From Rhodanobacter sp. C05 (lineage in GTDB: Bacteria; Pseudomonadota; Gammaproteobacteria; Xanthomonadales; Rhodanobacteraceae): a stretch of 64,000 nucleotides of DNA. Positions 20,815-31,000 of this stretch are shown one piece after another; positions within the stretch are counted from its first letter, which is position 1, and every line of letters begins with the position of its first letter. The position numbers and the translations under genes were made by a program. The notes below the pieces were generated by a model, which did no database searches, was not told the origin of the DNA, and saw nothing but the letters and a program-made list of their open reading frames with translations. The stretch is from contig NZ_MUNQ01000007.1 in NCBI RefSeq assembly GCF_002001165.1, positions 62,001 to 126,000 of the forward strand, read 5' to 3'.

Positions 20815-20940
20815 GATAACTCCTCCCCCTGCTGGCAGGGGGAGGATGGGAGGGGGTTGTCCGAGCTTGCGACTAGATCAAAAGCTCCCTCCCCTGCGAC
20901 CGAAGGGAGTCCCTTCTTTGGGGCGTGCAAGGGAAGGAGC
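20815..20940. repeat. interspersed intergenic repeat (CCCTCCCCCTGCTGGCAGGGGGAG type)
   Basis: Non-coding stretch between mdh and prpE. It contains the inverted repeat CTCCCCCTGC/GCAGGGGGAG (about 20823-20845) followed by GGGAGGGGGTTG and CTCCCTCCCCTGCGACCGAAGGGAG-type sequence. Such CCCTCCCC/GGGGAGGG modules are commonly scattered between genes in xanthomonads. It separates prpE from the mdh message and could attenuate readthrough. Confidence 0.55.
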
Positions 20941-20964
20941 ATAGCCTCGGCAATCTGGAAGAGC

Positions 20965-21948
20965 TTACTTGGCGAACAGATGCTCGACGCCGGCGCGCTC
21001 TTCGCGCAGTTCCTTGTCGGTGGCGTCCATGCGGGCGCGCGAGAAGTCGTTGATCGCCAGGCCCTGCACGATCTCGTACTTGCCATTCTTCACCGTCACC
21101 GGGTAACCGTAGATCACGCCCGGCGCGATGCCATACGAACCGTCGGACGGGATGCCCATCGAGACCCAGTCGCCCTCGGCCGTACCCAGCGCCCACGAGC
21201 GCATGTGATCGACGGCAGCCGAAGCGGCCGAGGCAGCGGACGAAGCACCACGCGCCTTGATGATCGCCGCGCCGCGCTGCTGCACGGTCGGAATGAAATC
21301 GCTCTCGTACCAGGCCTGATCGACCAGCGACAGCGCGGCCTTGCCGTCCACGGTAGCGTGGTGCAGGTCCGGATACTGGGTGGAGCTGTGGTTGCCCCAG
21401 ATCGTCATCTTCTTGATGTCGGTGTTGTGCTTGCCGGTTTTCTCGGCGAGCTGGCTCAGCGCGCGGTTATGGTCGAGGCGGACCATCGCGGTGAAGCACT
21501 TCGGATCGAGGTCCGGTGCATTCTGCTGCGCGATCAGCGAGTTGGTGTTGGCCGGGTTGCCGACTACCAGCACGCGCACGTCACGCTTGGCGTGATCGTT
21601 CAGTGCCTTGCCCTGCGGGCCGAAGATGGCGCCGTTGGCTTCCAGCAGATCCTTGCGCTCCATGCCCGGGCCGCGCGGACGCGCACCAACCAGCAGTGCG
21701 TAGTCGACGTCCTTGAACGCGACGCTGAGGTCGTCGGTAGCCACCACACCGGCAAGTGTCGGGAACGCGCAATCGTTGAGCTCCATCACCACGCCCTGCA
21801 GCGCGGGCAGCGCCGGGGTGATTTCCAGCAGATGCAGGATCACCGGCTGATCGGGACCCAGCATGTCGCCAGCGGCGATGCGGAACAGCAGCGCGTAACC
21901 GATCTGGCCAGCGGCACCGGTAACGGCAACTCGAACGGGGGCTTTCAT
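20965..21948 (-). CDS. mdh: malate dehydrogenase
   Basis: NAD-dependent interconversion of malate and oxaloacetate. 327 residues, the size of the cytosolic-type bacterial MDH group found in xanthomonads. It has the nucleotide-binding [17 protein letters not shown], substrate arginines in [28 protein letters not shown] and the catalytic histidine in [12 protein letters not shown]. The ATG at 21948 begins [15 protein letters not shown]; a longer in-frame start is not supported. 80 bases downstream of the aminotransferase gene and upstream of prpEBC on the same strand. Mdh makes the oxaloacetate that PrpC consumes. Confidence 0.95.
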   Translation of the reverse strand: MKAPVRVAVTGAAGQIGYALLFRIAAGDMLGPDQPVILHLLEITPALPALQGVVMELNDCAFPTLAGVVATDDLSVAFKDVDYALLVGARPRGPGMERKDLLEANGAIFGPQGKALNDHAKRDVRVLVVGNPANTNSLIAQQNAPDLDPKCFTAMVRLDHNRALSQLAEKTGKHNTDIKKMTIWGNHSSTQYPDLHHATVDGKAALSLVDQAWYESDFIPTVQQRGAAIIKARGASSAASAASAAVDHMRSWALGTAEGDWVSMGIPSDGSYGIAPGVIYGYPVTVKNGKYEIVQGLAINDFSRARMDATDKELREERAGVEHLFAK

Positions 21949-22028
21949 CGTGGCAACTCCTTGGGGTGCATAAACTTGAGGTGCTGAAGACAAGGCCCGC
22001 ATCCTGCGATGCGGGCCGGAACAATCGC

Positions 22029-23228
22029 TCAGCTCAGCTCGGCGAAGAACTCGGCGATACGCGAGAGGCCAGGCGCCAACTGTGCCGTGGGACAGGTATA
22101 GGAAATGCGCATGGCGCGCGGCTCACCGAATGCCGAGCCCGGCACGCAGGCGACGCCCTTGGCTTCCAGCAGCGCGGCGCAGAACTCCACATCGCTGTTG
22201 ATCTTCACGCCGTTGTGGCTCTTGCCGAATGCGCTGGAGATATCCGGGAACGCGTAGAACGCACCCTGCGGCCGCGGGCAGACCACACCGGGAATCGCAC
22301 CGAGCGCAGCGGCCACGATGTCGCGCTTGCCGGCGAACTCCGCGCACTTCGCCTGCGGGATGTCCTGCGGGCCGGAGAACGCTGCCACCGCCGCTGCCGT
22401 GATCACTTCCGGAATGCTGGTGATGTGGTTCGAATTGAGCGTGGTGACCGCCCTGGCCACCGACTCCGGTCCGGCAATCAAGCCGACACGCCAACCCGGC
22501 ATGCCGTATGTCTTTGAAACCGAGTCGACGAAGACCAGCCGCTCGCGCAGCTCGGGCCTGGCGAACACGAAATTGTGATAGCCGATACCGTCGAACACCA
22601 TCGAGTTGTAGATGTCGTCGGTGACGATCCAGGTATCCGGATGCTTCACCAGCACCTCGGCCAGCGCAGCGATCTCGTCGCGCGTATAGACCATGCCGGT
22701 GGGGTTCGACGGATTGTTGAACAGGAACACCTTCGGCTTGCGCGCCAGCGCTGCATCGAGCTGGGCTGGTGTGAGCTTGTAGTTCTGCGCGGCACCGCAA
22801 TGCAAGACGTTGGTCCTGGCGCCCACGATATCGGCGATGTCGTGATAGGTGGTCCAGTACGGCGCGGCAAAACAGATCTCGTCGCCCTCGTTGAGCAGCG
22901 CCTCGGCCAGGTTGTACAGCACCTGCTTGGCACCGATGCCGATCGAGAGGTTCATGCGGCCGTAGCCGCTGAAACCCAGCGCCTCGATGTGCTTCAGGAA
23001 CGCATCCAGCAGCGGCTCCGCACCGCGGTTGCTGCCGTACTGGCCGGAGTCGTGCGACAGCGCCTCGCGCGCCGCGGCATACACGTGTTCGCCGGGCAGG
23101 AAATTCGGTACGCCGATCGAGAAGCTGATGATGTCGCGACCGGCAGTCTTGAGCTGTTTCGCCTTCTCGGCTATCACCATGATTGCGCTGGGTTTGGCGC
23201 GACCGACACGCTGGGCAAGCTGGGGCAT
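22029..23228 (-). CDS. class I aminotransferase, aspartate-type
   Basis: PLP-dependent aminotransferase of subgroup I-gamma, most like aspartate aminotransferase (oxaloacetate from aspartate). 399 residues. Motifs are [26 protein letters not shown], the [11 protein letters not shown] motif with the PLP-contacting asparagine, [11 protein letters not shown], and the PLP lysine in [15 protein letters not shown], plus a C-terminal MRISYTC arginine motif. Alternatives include a broader aromatic or alanine specificity. Placement directly upstream of mdh supports an oxaloacetate-linked role. Confidence 0.88.
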   Translation of the reverse strand: MPQLAQRVGRAKPSAIMVIAEKAKQLKTAGRDIISFSIGVPNFLPGEHVYAAAREALSHDSGQYGSNRGAEPLLDAFLKHIEALGFSGYGRMNLSIGIGAKQVLYNLAEALLNEGDEICFAAPYWTTYHDIADIVGARTNVLHCGAAQNYKLTPAQLDAALARKPKVFLFNNPSNPTGMVYTRDEIAALAEVLVKHPDTWIVTDDIYNSMVFDGIGYHNFVFARPELRERLVFVDSVSKTYGMPGWRVGLIAGPESVARAVTTLNSNHITSIPEVITAAAVAAFSGPQDIPQAKCAEFAGKRDIVAAALGAIPGVVCPRPQGAFYAFPDISSAFGKSHNGVKINSDVEFCAALLEAKGVACVPGSAFGEPRAMRISYTCPTAQLAPGLSRIAEFFAELS

Positions 23229-23475
23229 GGGTTCCTCGACGTCAGGGGGATGAGGTCAGCAAACCCGTGAATTTTAGCATGCGGCGATGCGGCATCCGGC
23301 AAAAATCGCAAGAGTTTTCGCACCAGTCACTGATGCATTCCTACTGCAGTCCATGCATGATGCGAACGCCACCTCCACGACGGTTTGGCCGTGGGCGGGA
23401 GGGCAAGGGCCGACAGGATGCCGACCCAGCCAAGTTCAGGGAGATCCAACCAACTCTCGCGGAGGACACACGGAT

Positions 23476-23733
23476 ATGCTGCATCTGATCTGGTCCATCA
23501 TCGTTGGCTTTATCGTCGGTCTGATCGCCCGGGCCATCATGCCCGGCGCCGACCACATGGGTTTCTGGATGACTGCTGGCGTCGGTATCGTCGGCTCGCT
23601 TATCGGCGGCGCAATCGGCAACCTGATCAAAAAGCCCGAACCGGGTTCCATGTTCCATCCGGCTGGCATCTTGATGTCGATCGTCGGCGCACTGATCCTG
23701 CTGGTGGTTCTCCGCTTCGTGTTCCATATGTAA
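23476..23733 (+). CDS. GlsB/YeaQ/YmgE-family small membrane protein
   Basis: 85-codon transglycosylase-associated-type protein with three hydrophobic helices and the family pattern IIVGFIVGLIARAIMPG, AGVGIVGSLIGGAIGN and SIVGALILLVVLRF. Family members are induced in stationary phase and stress, but biochemical function is unknown. GGAGG lies 10 bases before the ATG at 23476, which sets the start; upstream in-frame codons do not look coding. Confidence 0.9.
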   Translation: MLHLIWSIIVGFIVGLIARAIMPGADHMGFWMTAGVGIVGSLIGGAIGNLIKKPEPGSMFHPAGILMSIVGALILLVVLRFVFHM

Positions 23734-23772
23734 GCCAACCGTGGCCATTCAAACGCGGTAGCGTCTGAAACG

Positions 23773-23807
23773 AAAAGGCGGCGGGGATTGCTCCCCGCCG
23801 CCTTTTT
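23773..23807. terminator. bidirectional terminator
   Basis: Arms AAAGGCGGCGGGGA and TCCCCGCCGCCTTTTT around TTGC, between the convergent GlsB-family and DUF937 genes. Confidence 0.9.
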
Positions 23808-23830
23808 CATGTCCGTTACTGAAACCGGTC

Positions 23831-24256
23831 TCAGGCAGTCTGGCCGAACAGCTTGCCGGCCAGCCCTTCCAGAGCACCCAGATCGAAACCGCCGCCCTGC
23901 CCAGCCGCCGGCACCTGGCCGTCCGGCGTCAGATGATCGACCGCATGTGGGAGCACCTGCGAGAGCTGGCCAAGCAGCTGGTTCGGGTCGACGCCCAGCT
24001 TGCCGGCAGCTTCCTGCACCAACGAGCCGAGACCGCCATTCTGCAGTGCCTGGCCGAGCTGATCGCCCGACACCGCCTGGTTCGCGCCACTGCCGACCCA
24101 CGACTGCACCGCGTCACCCAGCCCATGCTGCTGCAGCATGTTGGTCAGGCCCTGCACACCGCCGGCCTGCTGGATCAACTGGCCAGCCACGCCAATCAGC
24201 GAACCCGCACCTGCCTGCTGCCCCTGTCCTCCGAGCAAACCATCGAGGAATGACAT
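23831..24256 (-). CDS. YidB-like DUF937 protein
   Basis: 141-residue DUF937/YidB-family protein. The N-terminus MSFLDGLLGGQGQQAG and repeated Gly/Gln/Leu-rich helices (LIQQAGGVQGLTNMLQQHGL, VSGDQLGQALQNGGLGSLV, LGVDPNQLLGQLSQVLPHAVDHLTPDG) are characteristic. No signal peptide. Function is unestablished in the family. A strong Shine-Dalgarno (AAGGAGA) precedes the ATG. Confidence 0.88.
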   Translation of the reverse strand: MSFLDGLLGGQGQQAGAGSLIGVAGQLIQQAGGVQGLTNMLQQHGLGDAVQSWVGSGANQAVSGDQLGQALQNGGLGSLVQEAAGKLGVDPNQLLGQLSQVLPHAVDHLTPDGQVPAAGQGGGFDLGALEGLAGKLFGQTA

Positions 24257-24345
24257 GGTCGTTCTCCTTCGTTAGTGAATGGGCGTGAAGCCTGCCGATC
24301 ATAGGCACGCAAATCGGCATTTGTCATGACGTTGGCCCGCAAAAA

Positions 24346-24376
24346 GAAACCGCCGGCTGAAGACCGGCGGTTTTCT
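24346..24376. terminator. bidirectional terminator downstream of the cyclophilin
   Basis: Arms AAACCGCCGGC and CCGGCGGTTT around TGAAGA, A- and T-rich flanks on both sides. Confidence 0.85.
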
Positions 24377-24396
24377 GCAAATCGGCCAACGGAAAC

Positions 24397-24906
24397 TCAA
24401 CCGCGCTGGTCGAGCACCGCGTTCCATTCCTTGACGCGATCGGACTGCGCGGTCAACAGCGCATCGACGTCGCCTTCGACGGTGACCTTCTCGATCACGT
24501 CGCCCTGCTGGATCGTGTTGACCACAGCCATATCAGCCGCATCGACCACTTCGCCGAACACGCTGTGCTTGCCATCCAGCCACGGCGTGGCGCCATGGGT
24601 GATGAAGAACTGGCTGCCGTTCGTGCGCGGGCCGGCGTTGGCCATCGACAGCACGCCCGGCCTGTCGTGACGCAACGAGGCGTTGAACTCGTCCTCGAAC
24701 TTGTAACCCGGGCCGCCGCGACCGCTGCCCTCGGGGCAACCGCCCTGGATCATGAAGTCGGCGATCACGCGATGGAACGACAGCCCGTCGTAGTAGCCGC
24801 GCTTGGCCAGATTGACGAAATTGGCGACCGTGACCGGTGCCTTGTCCTCATGCAGACGCAGGTGGATCGGGCCGCGGTTGGTGGTGAAGGTGACATTGAT
24901 GGTCAT
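24397..24906 (-). CDS. cyclophilin-type peptidyl-prolyl cis-trans isomerase
   Basis: 169-residue cytoplasmic PPIase of the PpiB type, no signal peptide. Active-site motifs are [35 protein letters not shown] and [13 protein letters not shown] lies 6-10 bases before the ATG at 24906, which is chosen over much longer upstream in-frame codons that overlap the next gene. Accelerates proline isomerisation during folding. Confidence 0.95.
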   Translation of the reverse strand: MTINVTFTTNRGPIHLRLHEDKAPVTVANFVNLAKRGYYDGLSFHRVIADFMIQGGCPEGSGRGGPGYKFEDEFNASLRHDRPGVLSMANAGPRTNGSQFFITHGATPWLDGKHSVFGEVVDAADMAVVNTIQQGDVIEKVTVEGDVDALLTAQSDRVKEWNAVLDQRG

Positions 24907-25021
24907 CGCAAATCCTTGAGTTCGAGAACTGCATCGTGCACCGACCTGGAGCACGCGGGTTGCAGAGAATAACCCAGCAGCAGCCTGCAAGTCAGACCGA
25001 CCCTTTCTTGCGACGCCAACG

Positions 25022-26857
25022 CTACGGCAAGTCCAGCATGCCGGACACCAGGACACCGGCGCCTCGTGGCTGAGCCGCTGGAGTCGGCACCTCGGCCGGC
25101 CACGCGGTTCCCTGATAAAGATGCGCCCACAGCCGGTCCAGCGCCGCATAGCCATACGGCAACAGCGGCACATGCCCGTCACCAAAACCGGGCAGCGCCA
25201 GGAAGGCATCGAAGTGTTGTGCGTGCGGCACCTTCCAGTAGATCGGTTGGCGCCCTTCGTCGCGCAGCCACGCCACATACGGTTCGGAGCTGAAGACCGT
25301 CGGCAACAGGCCATCGCTGGCACCGTGCACCACCCACAGCGGCAGGTCATTGCGTGGCAACCGGACTGCGGTGGCGGCAACCGAGGCACGCAACGCCTGC
25401 GACTCGTGATCGTCGCCGGTCCACAGCGCGCGCAGGCACTCGCTGCCGATCAAGGTGGGATCGGTCGAGACGCTGGTGCCGCCAAGCAGCCCGATGCCGT
25501 TGCCGGGCGGAATGCCGGAGGCATCTGCCCACCATGCTGCTCGCGCGGCAGGATCGGCCGTGCCCGGCAAACCCTTGGCATCGACTGGCGCGTAATGAAA
25601 ACCGCACGGCATGTCAGTGGCGCCACGGCGAAGATAGGACGAGGCATAGCCCGCGGCAATCACCCGCCACAGGTCGAATGCGGTGGTGCTGGCTGCCGTG
25701 CTCATCGCCTCGTCGGTCCAGCCACGGGCATGCAGATACTGCCGGGCCTGTTCCGCCTGTTCGGTTACGGTGTTGCCGCTCAGCTTGCCCTGCGCGCGCA
25801 GGCTGGCACAGCGCACCGGCCATGCCGGTAGCGGCACACCCCTCGGGCCACGCGCCAGCGGCACGCTGGCGAAATGCTCGGCGCTGAGCGCGCACGGCAG
25901 CCAGATCGCCGCCTCGGTGGCGTAGTCGTACATCGCGCGGCCGTGGCCCTGCACGTGCACGTTCGGCTCCAGCGCCACCACGCCGGCAAAAAAGTGATCC
26001 TTGTCGAGACCGGCTGCCTGCAGCACCGCACCGCCACCATTGGACAGGCCGGTGGCGATGATCCTGGTGTTCTGCGGCGTGAATGGCGCTTCGGCGGGAA
26101 ACGCACGATCGAGCATGGCCAAGCCGAACTGAGCCGCCTGGATCACATGCTGGCCCCAGTCGGCTTCCGGATTGTCGCCGGAGTTCATCTGCTTCACCGC
26201 GATGCCGGCCGTCGACGGCGCGGGCGATGGCTGGAACTCCAGCTCGGTCTCGCCACGCTTGGCACGACGACCGTCCAGCCCTACGCCGCTGTTGTCGGCG
26301 TAATCGAAATAGCCCGCGCCCGTGCCCTTGTCGGTGTAGGCCACCGCACAACCATGCGGCAGGCCCCAGGCACCGGCCAGCGCGATCGCACCGTAGATAC
26401 CGCGCGAACCCGACGAGGCAGTCACCACCAGACAGCGCTTCTGCCGATCGAAGTGATCGGGTACCTGCAGCAGCACGCGATGGGGTGCGTTGGCGCCGGG
26501 GATGCGCGCAAACGCCTGATATTCACGACCTGGCACTTCCGGCACGCCGCCGTACACCGTGCCGTAACCGCCCAGCGGACCGAGGTCGGCAATGCCCTTC
26601 CAGCTGGTCTGGATCGCCCGCTGGCGCAGTTCCTCTGTGGTGGGGTTCAACGGGTCGGCAAACGGCCGTGGTGTGCTGGCCAGGCCAGCCAACCCCAGCC
26701 CCGCACTCAACAGATCATCCTGGCCACGATGATCGGTAACCCGTACTTCGCCGTAGTCAACATCACGCATTGCGGATTCCTTCGGCACAGGGCCACCGGC
26801 GCAGGCCGACAGCGTGAGCATGAGCAACAGGGAGGACACGCAGGCGGATTTTTTCAT
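25022..26857 (-). CDS. D-3-hydroxybutyrate-oligomer hydrolase (lipoprotein)
   Basis: 611-residue hydrolase of the 3HB-oligomer hydrolase family, which splits short 3-hydroxybutyrate oligomers from PHB depolymerases into monomers. A lipobox (TLSAC, Cys19) predicts an envelope-anchored form. The nucleophile is in [18 protein letters not shown] (Ser272), and C-terminal acid/histidine candidates are in [12 protein letters not shown] and [17 protein letters not shown]. The length agrees with the family (about 600-700). Divergent from the response regulator at 26968 with 110 bases between. It is about 5 kb from a PHB depolymerase gene, suggesting a shared pathway. Confidence 0.9.
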   Translation of the reverse strand: MKKSACVSSLLLMLTLSACAGGPVPKESAMRDVDYGEVRVTDHRGQDDLLSAGLGLAGLASTPRPFADPLNPTTEELRQRAIQTSWKGIADLGPLGGYGTVYGGVPEVPGREYQAFARIPGANAPHRVLLQVPDHFDRQKRCLVVTASSGSRGIYGAIALAGAWGLPHGCAVAYTDKGTGAGYFDYADNSGVGLDGRRAKRGETELEFQPSPAPSTAGIAVKQMNSGDNPEADWGQHVIQAAQFGLAMLDRAFPAEAPFTPQNTRIIATGLSNGGGAVLQAAGLDKDHFFAGVVALEPNVHVQGHGRAMYDYATEAAIWLPCALSAEHFASVPLARGPRGVPLPAWPVRCASLRAQGKLSGNTVTEQAEQARQYLHARGWTDEAMSTAASTTAFDLWRVIAAGYASSYLRRGATDMPCGFHYAPVDAKGLPGTADPAARAAWWADASGIPPGNGIGLLGGTSVSTDPTLIGSECLRALWTGDDHESQALRASVAATAVRLPRNDLPLWVVHGASDGLLPTVFSSEPYVAWLRDEGRQPIYWKVPHAQHFDAFLALPGFGDGHVPLLPYGYAALDRLWAHLYQGTAWPAEVPTPAAQPRGAGVLVSGMLDLP

Positions 26858-26967
26858 CCCGCCACCATATCAAGCATGCACGCACCCGCCATCGTACGAA
26901 AGTCCAGCATCGCACCAATGACCTCCGGACCTCGACGACCGTGCTGCGGCCCGCTAACGTCGACGGC

Positions 26968-27627
26968 ATGACAAGCCTGCTGATCGCCGACGACCACCCG
27001 CTATTCCGCGCCGCGCTGCGCCTGGCGGCCAGCGAAAGCCTGCCCGACTGCCGCGTGCGCGAAGCCGCCGACCTGTCCGGCGTACTCGCCGCGCTGGCTA
27101 CCGAACCAGACACCGACCTGGTCCTGCTCGACCTGCACATGCCCGGCAGTCATGGCCTGTCCGGTCTCGCCACGCTGCGCGGCCAGCATCCCGGCGTGGC
27201 CGTGCTGGTGGTCTCCGCCCACGACGAACCGCGCATCGTGCGCCGCGTGCTCGATCACGGCGCCGCCGGCTTCATCCCCAAGAGCGCCAGCCCCGCCGAG
27301 ATCGGCGAAGCGATCCGCCACGTGCTCGACTGCGGCAATTGGTTGCCGCCAGGTCTTGCCGCCGCCGTCGCGGCCTTACCCGCCGATCCGGCCGACACCG
27401 ATCTCGCCAGCCGCCTCGCCCGCCTCACTGAACAGCAATCTCGTGTACTCACCCTGCTCGCCGAAGGCTTGCTCAACAAGCAGATCGCCGACCGGCTGGC
27501 GATCCAGGAGCGCACGGTGAAGGCACATGTGACGGCGATCTTTGAGAAGCTCAGGGTGAGGAATCGGACGCAGGCGGGGATGTTGTTGCGGTCGCTGGAT
27601 CTGGGGGAACCAGCGCGGGTGATGTGA
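26968..27627 (+). CDS. NarL/LuxR-type response regulator, CrbR/ErdR-like
   Basis: 219-residue response regulator. The receiver domain (residues 1-120) has the acidic pair DD, phospho-acceptor Asp55 in LVLLDLHMPG and Lys105 in FIPKSAS. A linker is followed by a C-terminal LuxR helix-turn-helix (LTEQQSRVLTLLAEGLLNKQ to NRTQAGMLLRSL). The SLC5-domain kinase encoded convergently just downstream makes this pair look like CrbS/CrbR (MxtR/ErdR), which drives acetyl-CoA synthetase and C2 metabolism in Vibrio and Pseudomonas. That identity is inferred from architecture. Start ATG at 26968 (MTSLLIADDHP). Confidence 0.9.
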   Translation: MTSLLIADDHPLFRAALRLAASESLPDCRVREAADLSGVLAALATEPDTDLVLLDLHMPGSHGLSGLATLRGQHPGVAVLVVSAHDEPRIVRRVLDHGAAGFIPKSASPAEIGEAIRHVLDCGNWLPPGLAAAVAALPADPADTDLASRLARLTEQQSRVLTLLAEGLLNKQIADRLAIQERTVKAHVTAIFEKLRVRNRTQAGMLLRSLDLGEPARVM

Positions 27628-27775
27628 GAGAAGCTTTTGCCTTATGACGGATACCGAAGTGGTTCGCAAAACCGCTTTCGACCCAGATCGGACGGACTTT
27701 TGTCCGATGGCGGACTGGATCTGCCACGCCCCGCATGTCAAATGAAAGACCCATCCGCTGATCCTAGAGACCGAC

Positions 27776-28057
27776 ATGCCAATGACTAGACGCATACGGG
27801 CATGGCTGCGACCACACCCTCATTTGGCCATAACGTTCTTGTGGTTCACGGCTATGGTGGCTCACGCATGGATTTTCATAGCATCCAATGTCGCTTACGT
27901 ACGCGCTCACCCTGAGATCGAGTGGTATGCGGGTAGCAGAAGCTTTCAGGCATTGAATTTTTGCGTGACTCGGCTTCCATTCTGGTTACTGGGACTCTGC
28001 CTTTTGCTAGTCCTCGCATCATGGATCCAGCGGGCGATCAACAGGCCTTATCACTAG
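27776..28057 (+). CDS. small two-helix membrane protein, hypothetical
   Basis: 93-residue hypothetical protein, not recognised. Two strongly hydrophobic segments (ITFLWFTAMVAHAWIFIASN and LPFWLLGLCLLLVLASWI) are separated by a hydrophilic loop (RAHPEIEWYAGSRSF), with a basic N-terminus (MPMTRRIRAWLRPH). The region is visibly less GC-rich than its neighbours. Its 3' end overlaps the 3' end of the kinase gene by 20 bases, tail to tail. Shine-Dalgarno weak. The hydropathy pattern supports a real gene, but with modest confidence. Confidence 0.5.
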   Translation: MPMTRRIRAWLRPHPHLAITFLWFTAMVAHAWIFIASNVAYVRAHPEIEWYAGSRSFQALNFCVTRLPFWLLGLCLLLVLASWIQRAINRPYH

Positions 28058-31000
28058 GCGAATGTTGCGGCCATGGACTCGGTTCGGCACGCTGGTAACA
28101 ACTGCTTTCGACCGCTCCCGCTACCACTCGTTGCAACAACTGCCGCAACGCCAACGGCTTCAAAGGCTTGTACAACACGCCCACCCCTGCATCGAGCAAC
28201 CGCTGGCGCAGCTCACCATCGCGATCCGCCGTGAGCATCACGGTCGGTACATCGGCATGCAGTTCGCGTAGCTGATGCCACACATCGAAACCGGTGTCGC
28301 CGCCGTCGAGGTGGAAATCGAGGATATGCAGATCCGGCCGCCACGGCGCCGCCAGCGCCTGTTCGGCATTGCGCGCGGCATGTACGTGCCAGCCCCAGCT
28401 GGTCAACAGACTGCTGAGCGCGGCGAGTGCGGCTGGCTCGTTGTCCAGCACCAGCGCACGACCAGCGGTCAGTGATTGCTGTGCATCGGCGATGGGTGGC
28501 AGTGGTATCGCGGCACGTGCCATCGGCATGCTGAGGTCAAACACGCTGCCGCGGCCGGGCCACGAGCGTAAACCGAGCGGATGGCCGAGCAATCCAGCCA
28601 TGCGTTGCGCGATGGACAAGCCCAGCCCGAGCCCCTGCCCGCCTGCGGCGCTGCCGCGACGAAACTCCTGGAAGATCAATTGCTGCTCACCCGGCGCGAT
28701 GCCAGGACCGGTATCCCACACTTCCACGCGCAACTGATCGCCACGTCGGCGCACACCGAGCAACACACGCCCGCGCTCGGCATAACGCAACGCGTTCGAC
28801 AGGAAATTCTGCAGCACGCGGCGCAGCAATTGTGGATCGGATTGCACCCATGCACGCGTGCCGACTACGTCGAACCGCACGCCGCGGTCGAGCGCGATGG
28901 CGCGAAATTCCGCGGCCAGGGGATCGAGCACTTCGGCCAGTGGAAATGCACGCGGTTGCGGATGCAGGCGGCCACCTTCCAGCCGTGCGATGTCGAGCAG
29001 ACCAGCGAGCAAGCCTTCGGTAGCGGCCAGTGCGCCATTGAGATGATGCGCTGTCGTGGCATCGGCGCCGCGTTCGGTGAGCGAGTGGGCAAACAGCTGC
29101 GCCGCGTGCAGCGGTTGCATCAGGTCGTGGGTCACTGCGGTGAGGAAGCGGCTCTTCGCCTCGTTCGCGCCCTGTGCTTCCGCCGAGGCCGCAGCCAGCG
29201 CGCGGGTGCGTTCTTCCACCCGCAGTTCCAGCGTTTCGTTGACACGCTTGAGTGAGCCTTCGGCCTGACGGAATGCGGTGACGTCGGTGAATGTGGCGAC
29301 GAAGCCGCCGCCGGGCATCGGGTTACCGCGGATCTCGACGATGGTGCCGTCGGGAAAGCGCCGCTCGGACAGGTGCCGGGTGCCCGCGCGCATGTGGGTA
29401 AGTCGCTGCTGCACGCGTCGCTCGACTTCGCCGGGACCGAGCATGCCGGCGTCAATGTTGTAGCGCGTCAGTTCGGCCACCGACCGGCCAACCTGCAGCA
29501 GTTCGGGCGGATAGTTGAACAGGCGCGCATACGGACTGTTCCAAGCGACCAGCTGCAGCTCGGCATCGACTACGCAGATGCCCTGGCTCATGTTCTCCAG
29601 CGCGGCCTCCAGCACGCGCTGGTTGAAGCGCAAGTCCTGCGCCGCCTCGCCGACGATGGCGACGACGGTATCCAGATCGTCGCGGCCCTGCCGATGCACC
29701 ACTTCCAGCAGCAATCGTGCCGAGGCAGCGCCGATCACCGCGGCCAGTTCGTGTTCGACCTCGGCCACGCGCGCACTGCCAGCGGAACCGGCGACAGGCG
29801 CGTTGATGAACAAGTGCTCGACCCGCTCGGACGGCAGGAAGCGTGCCGCCAGCGCACGCAATTCAGCTACACCGACATGGCCCACGCTGACTGCATGCGT
29901 GGCCCTGCCATAACGCGAGCCGGCTACGGCCAGCATCACTGCAGCATTCGCCGCCAGGCTCACCACCACCGCACGGCCCAACCGGTTCCAGTCGCCGAGT
30001 CCGAGCAGGTCATCCGGCGCCAGCCAGCGCAGACCGAACGGGCCCACATGCAGCCAGGGCAAGGCGGACGGCAGCAGCGAAGGCAACACCGCATACACCC
30101 ACACCAGCGTGCCGGCCGCCAGTCCGGCCATCACCGCACGCGAACCCAGCTGCGGGCGGTACACCGCCGCCAGCAACGCCGGAGTCAACCCGGCCAGCGC
30201 GGAGAACGAGATCGCACCGATATCGGCCAGCGCCTCGTTGCGTGCCAGCACGCGGCTGTATGCCCACGCCAGCAGGATCACCACCAGGATCGCCACGCGC
30301 CGGTGGTTCAGCAGTTCGCCACGCAGGTCGCCATGTTCGTCGCGACCCCAGCCGGCCTTCACCCGCAGCGGCGCAATGAAGTGATTGACCACCATCAGGC
30401 TCAAGGTGAGCGTGGCGATCACCACCATGCTGGTTGCGGCACTGAGGCCACCGAGGAAGGCGATCAGCGCCAAGCCGTGTTCGCCTCGCGCCATCGGCAA
30501 CGCCAGCACGTACATGTCCGACGACACCCCGCTCGGTCCCAGCAGCGCATCGCCCATCCGCGCCAGCGGCAGGATCGGCAGCGAGATCAGCAGCAGGTAC
30601 AACGGGAACAGCCAGCGCGCGCTGCGCAGATGCCCGTCGTTACGGCACTCCACGATGCCCGCATAGAACTGGTGCGGCATGGTGAACATCGCCAGCGCAC
30701 CGAGCAGGATCAGCGCCGGGAAACCGCTGCTGTCCGGCGGTGGCGGCAGGTTGACCGGCAAGCCGGCCGGCAGCGCGGCGAACAGCAGCGTACCAAGCGC
30801 CAGCATCGCGCCGAGCTTGAACAGCGACTCGAACGCCATCGCCAGCACCAGCCCGCGGTTGTGCGCCATGGTCGAGGCACGCCGCGTACCGAACAGCATC
30901 GCGAACAGCGCCATCAGCAACGCCACATACAGCGCACTGTCCTGCCACGGCTCCGACTCGGCCAGTTGGCCGTGGCTGAGGATGCCGTAACTCATCGCCA

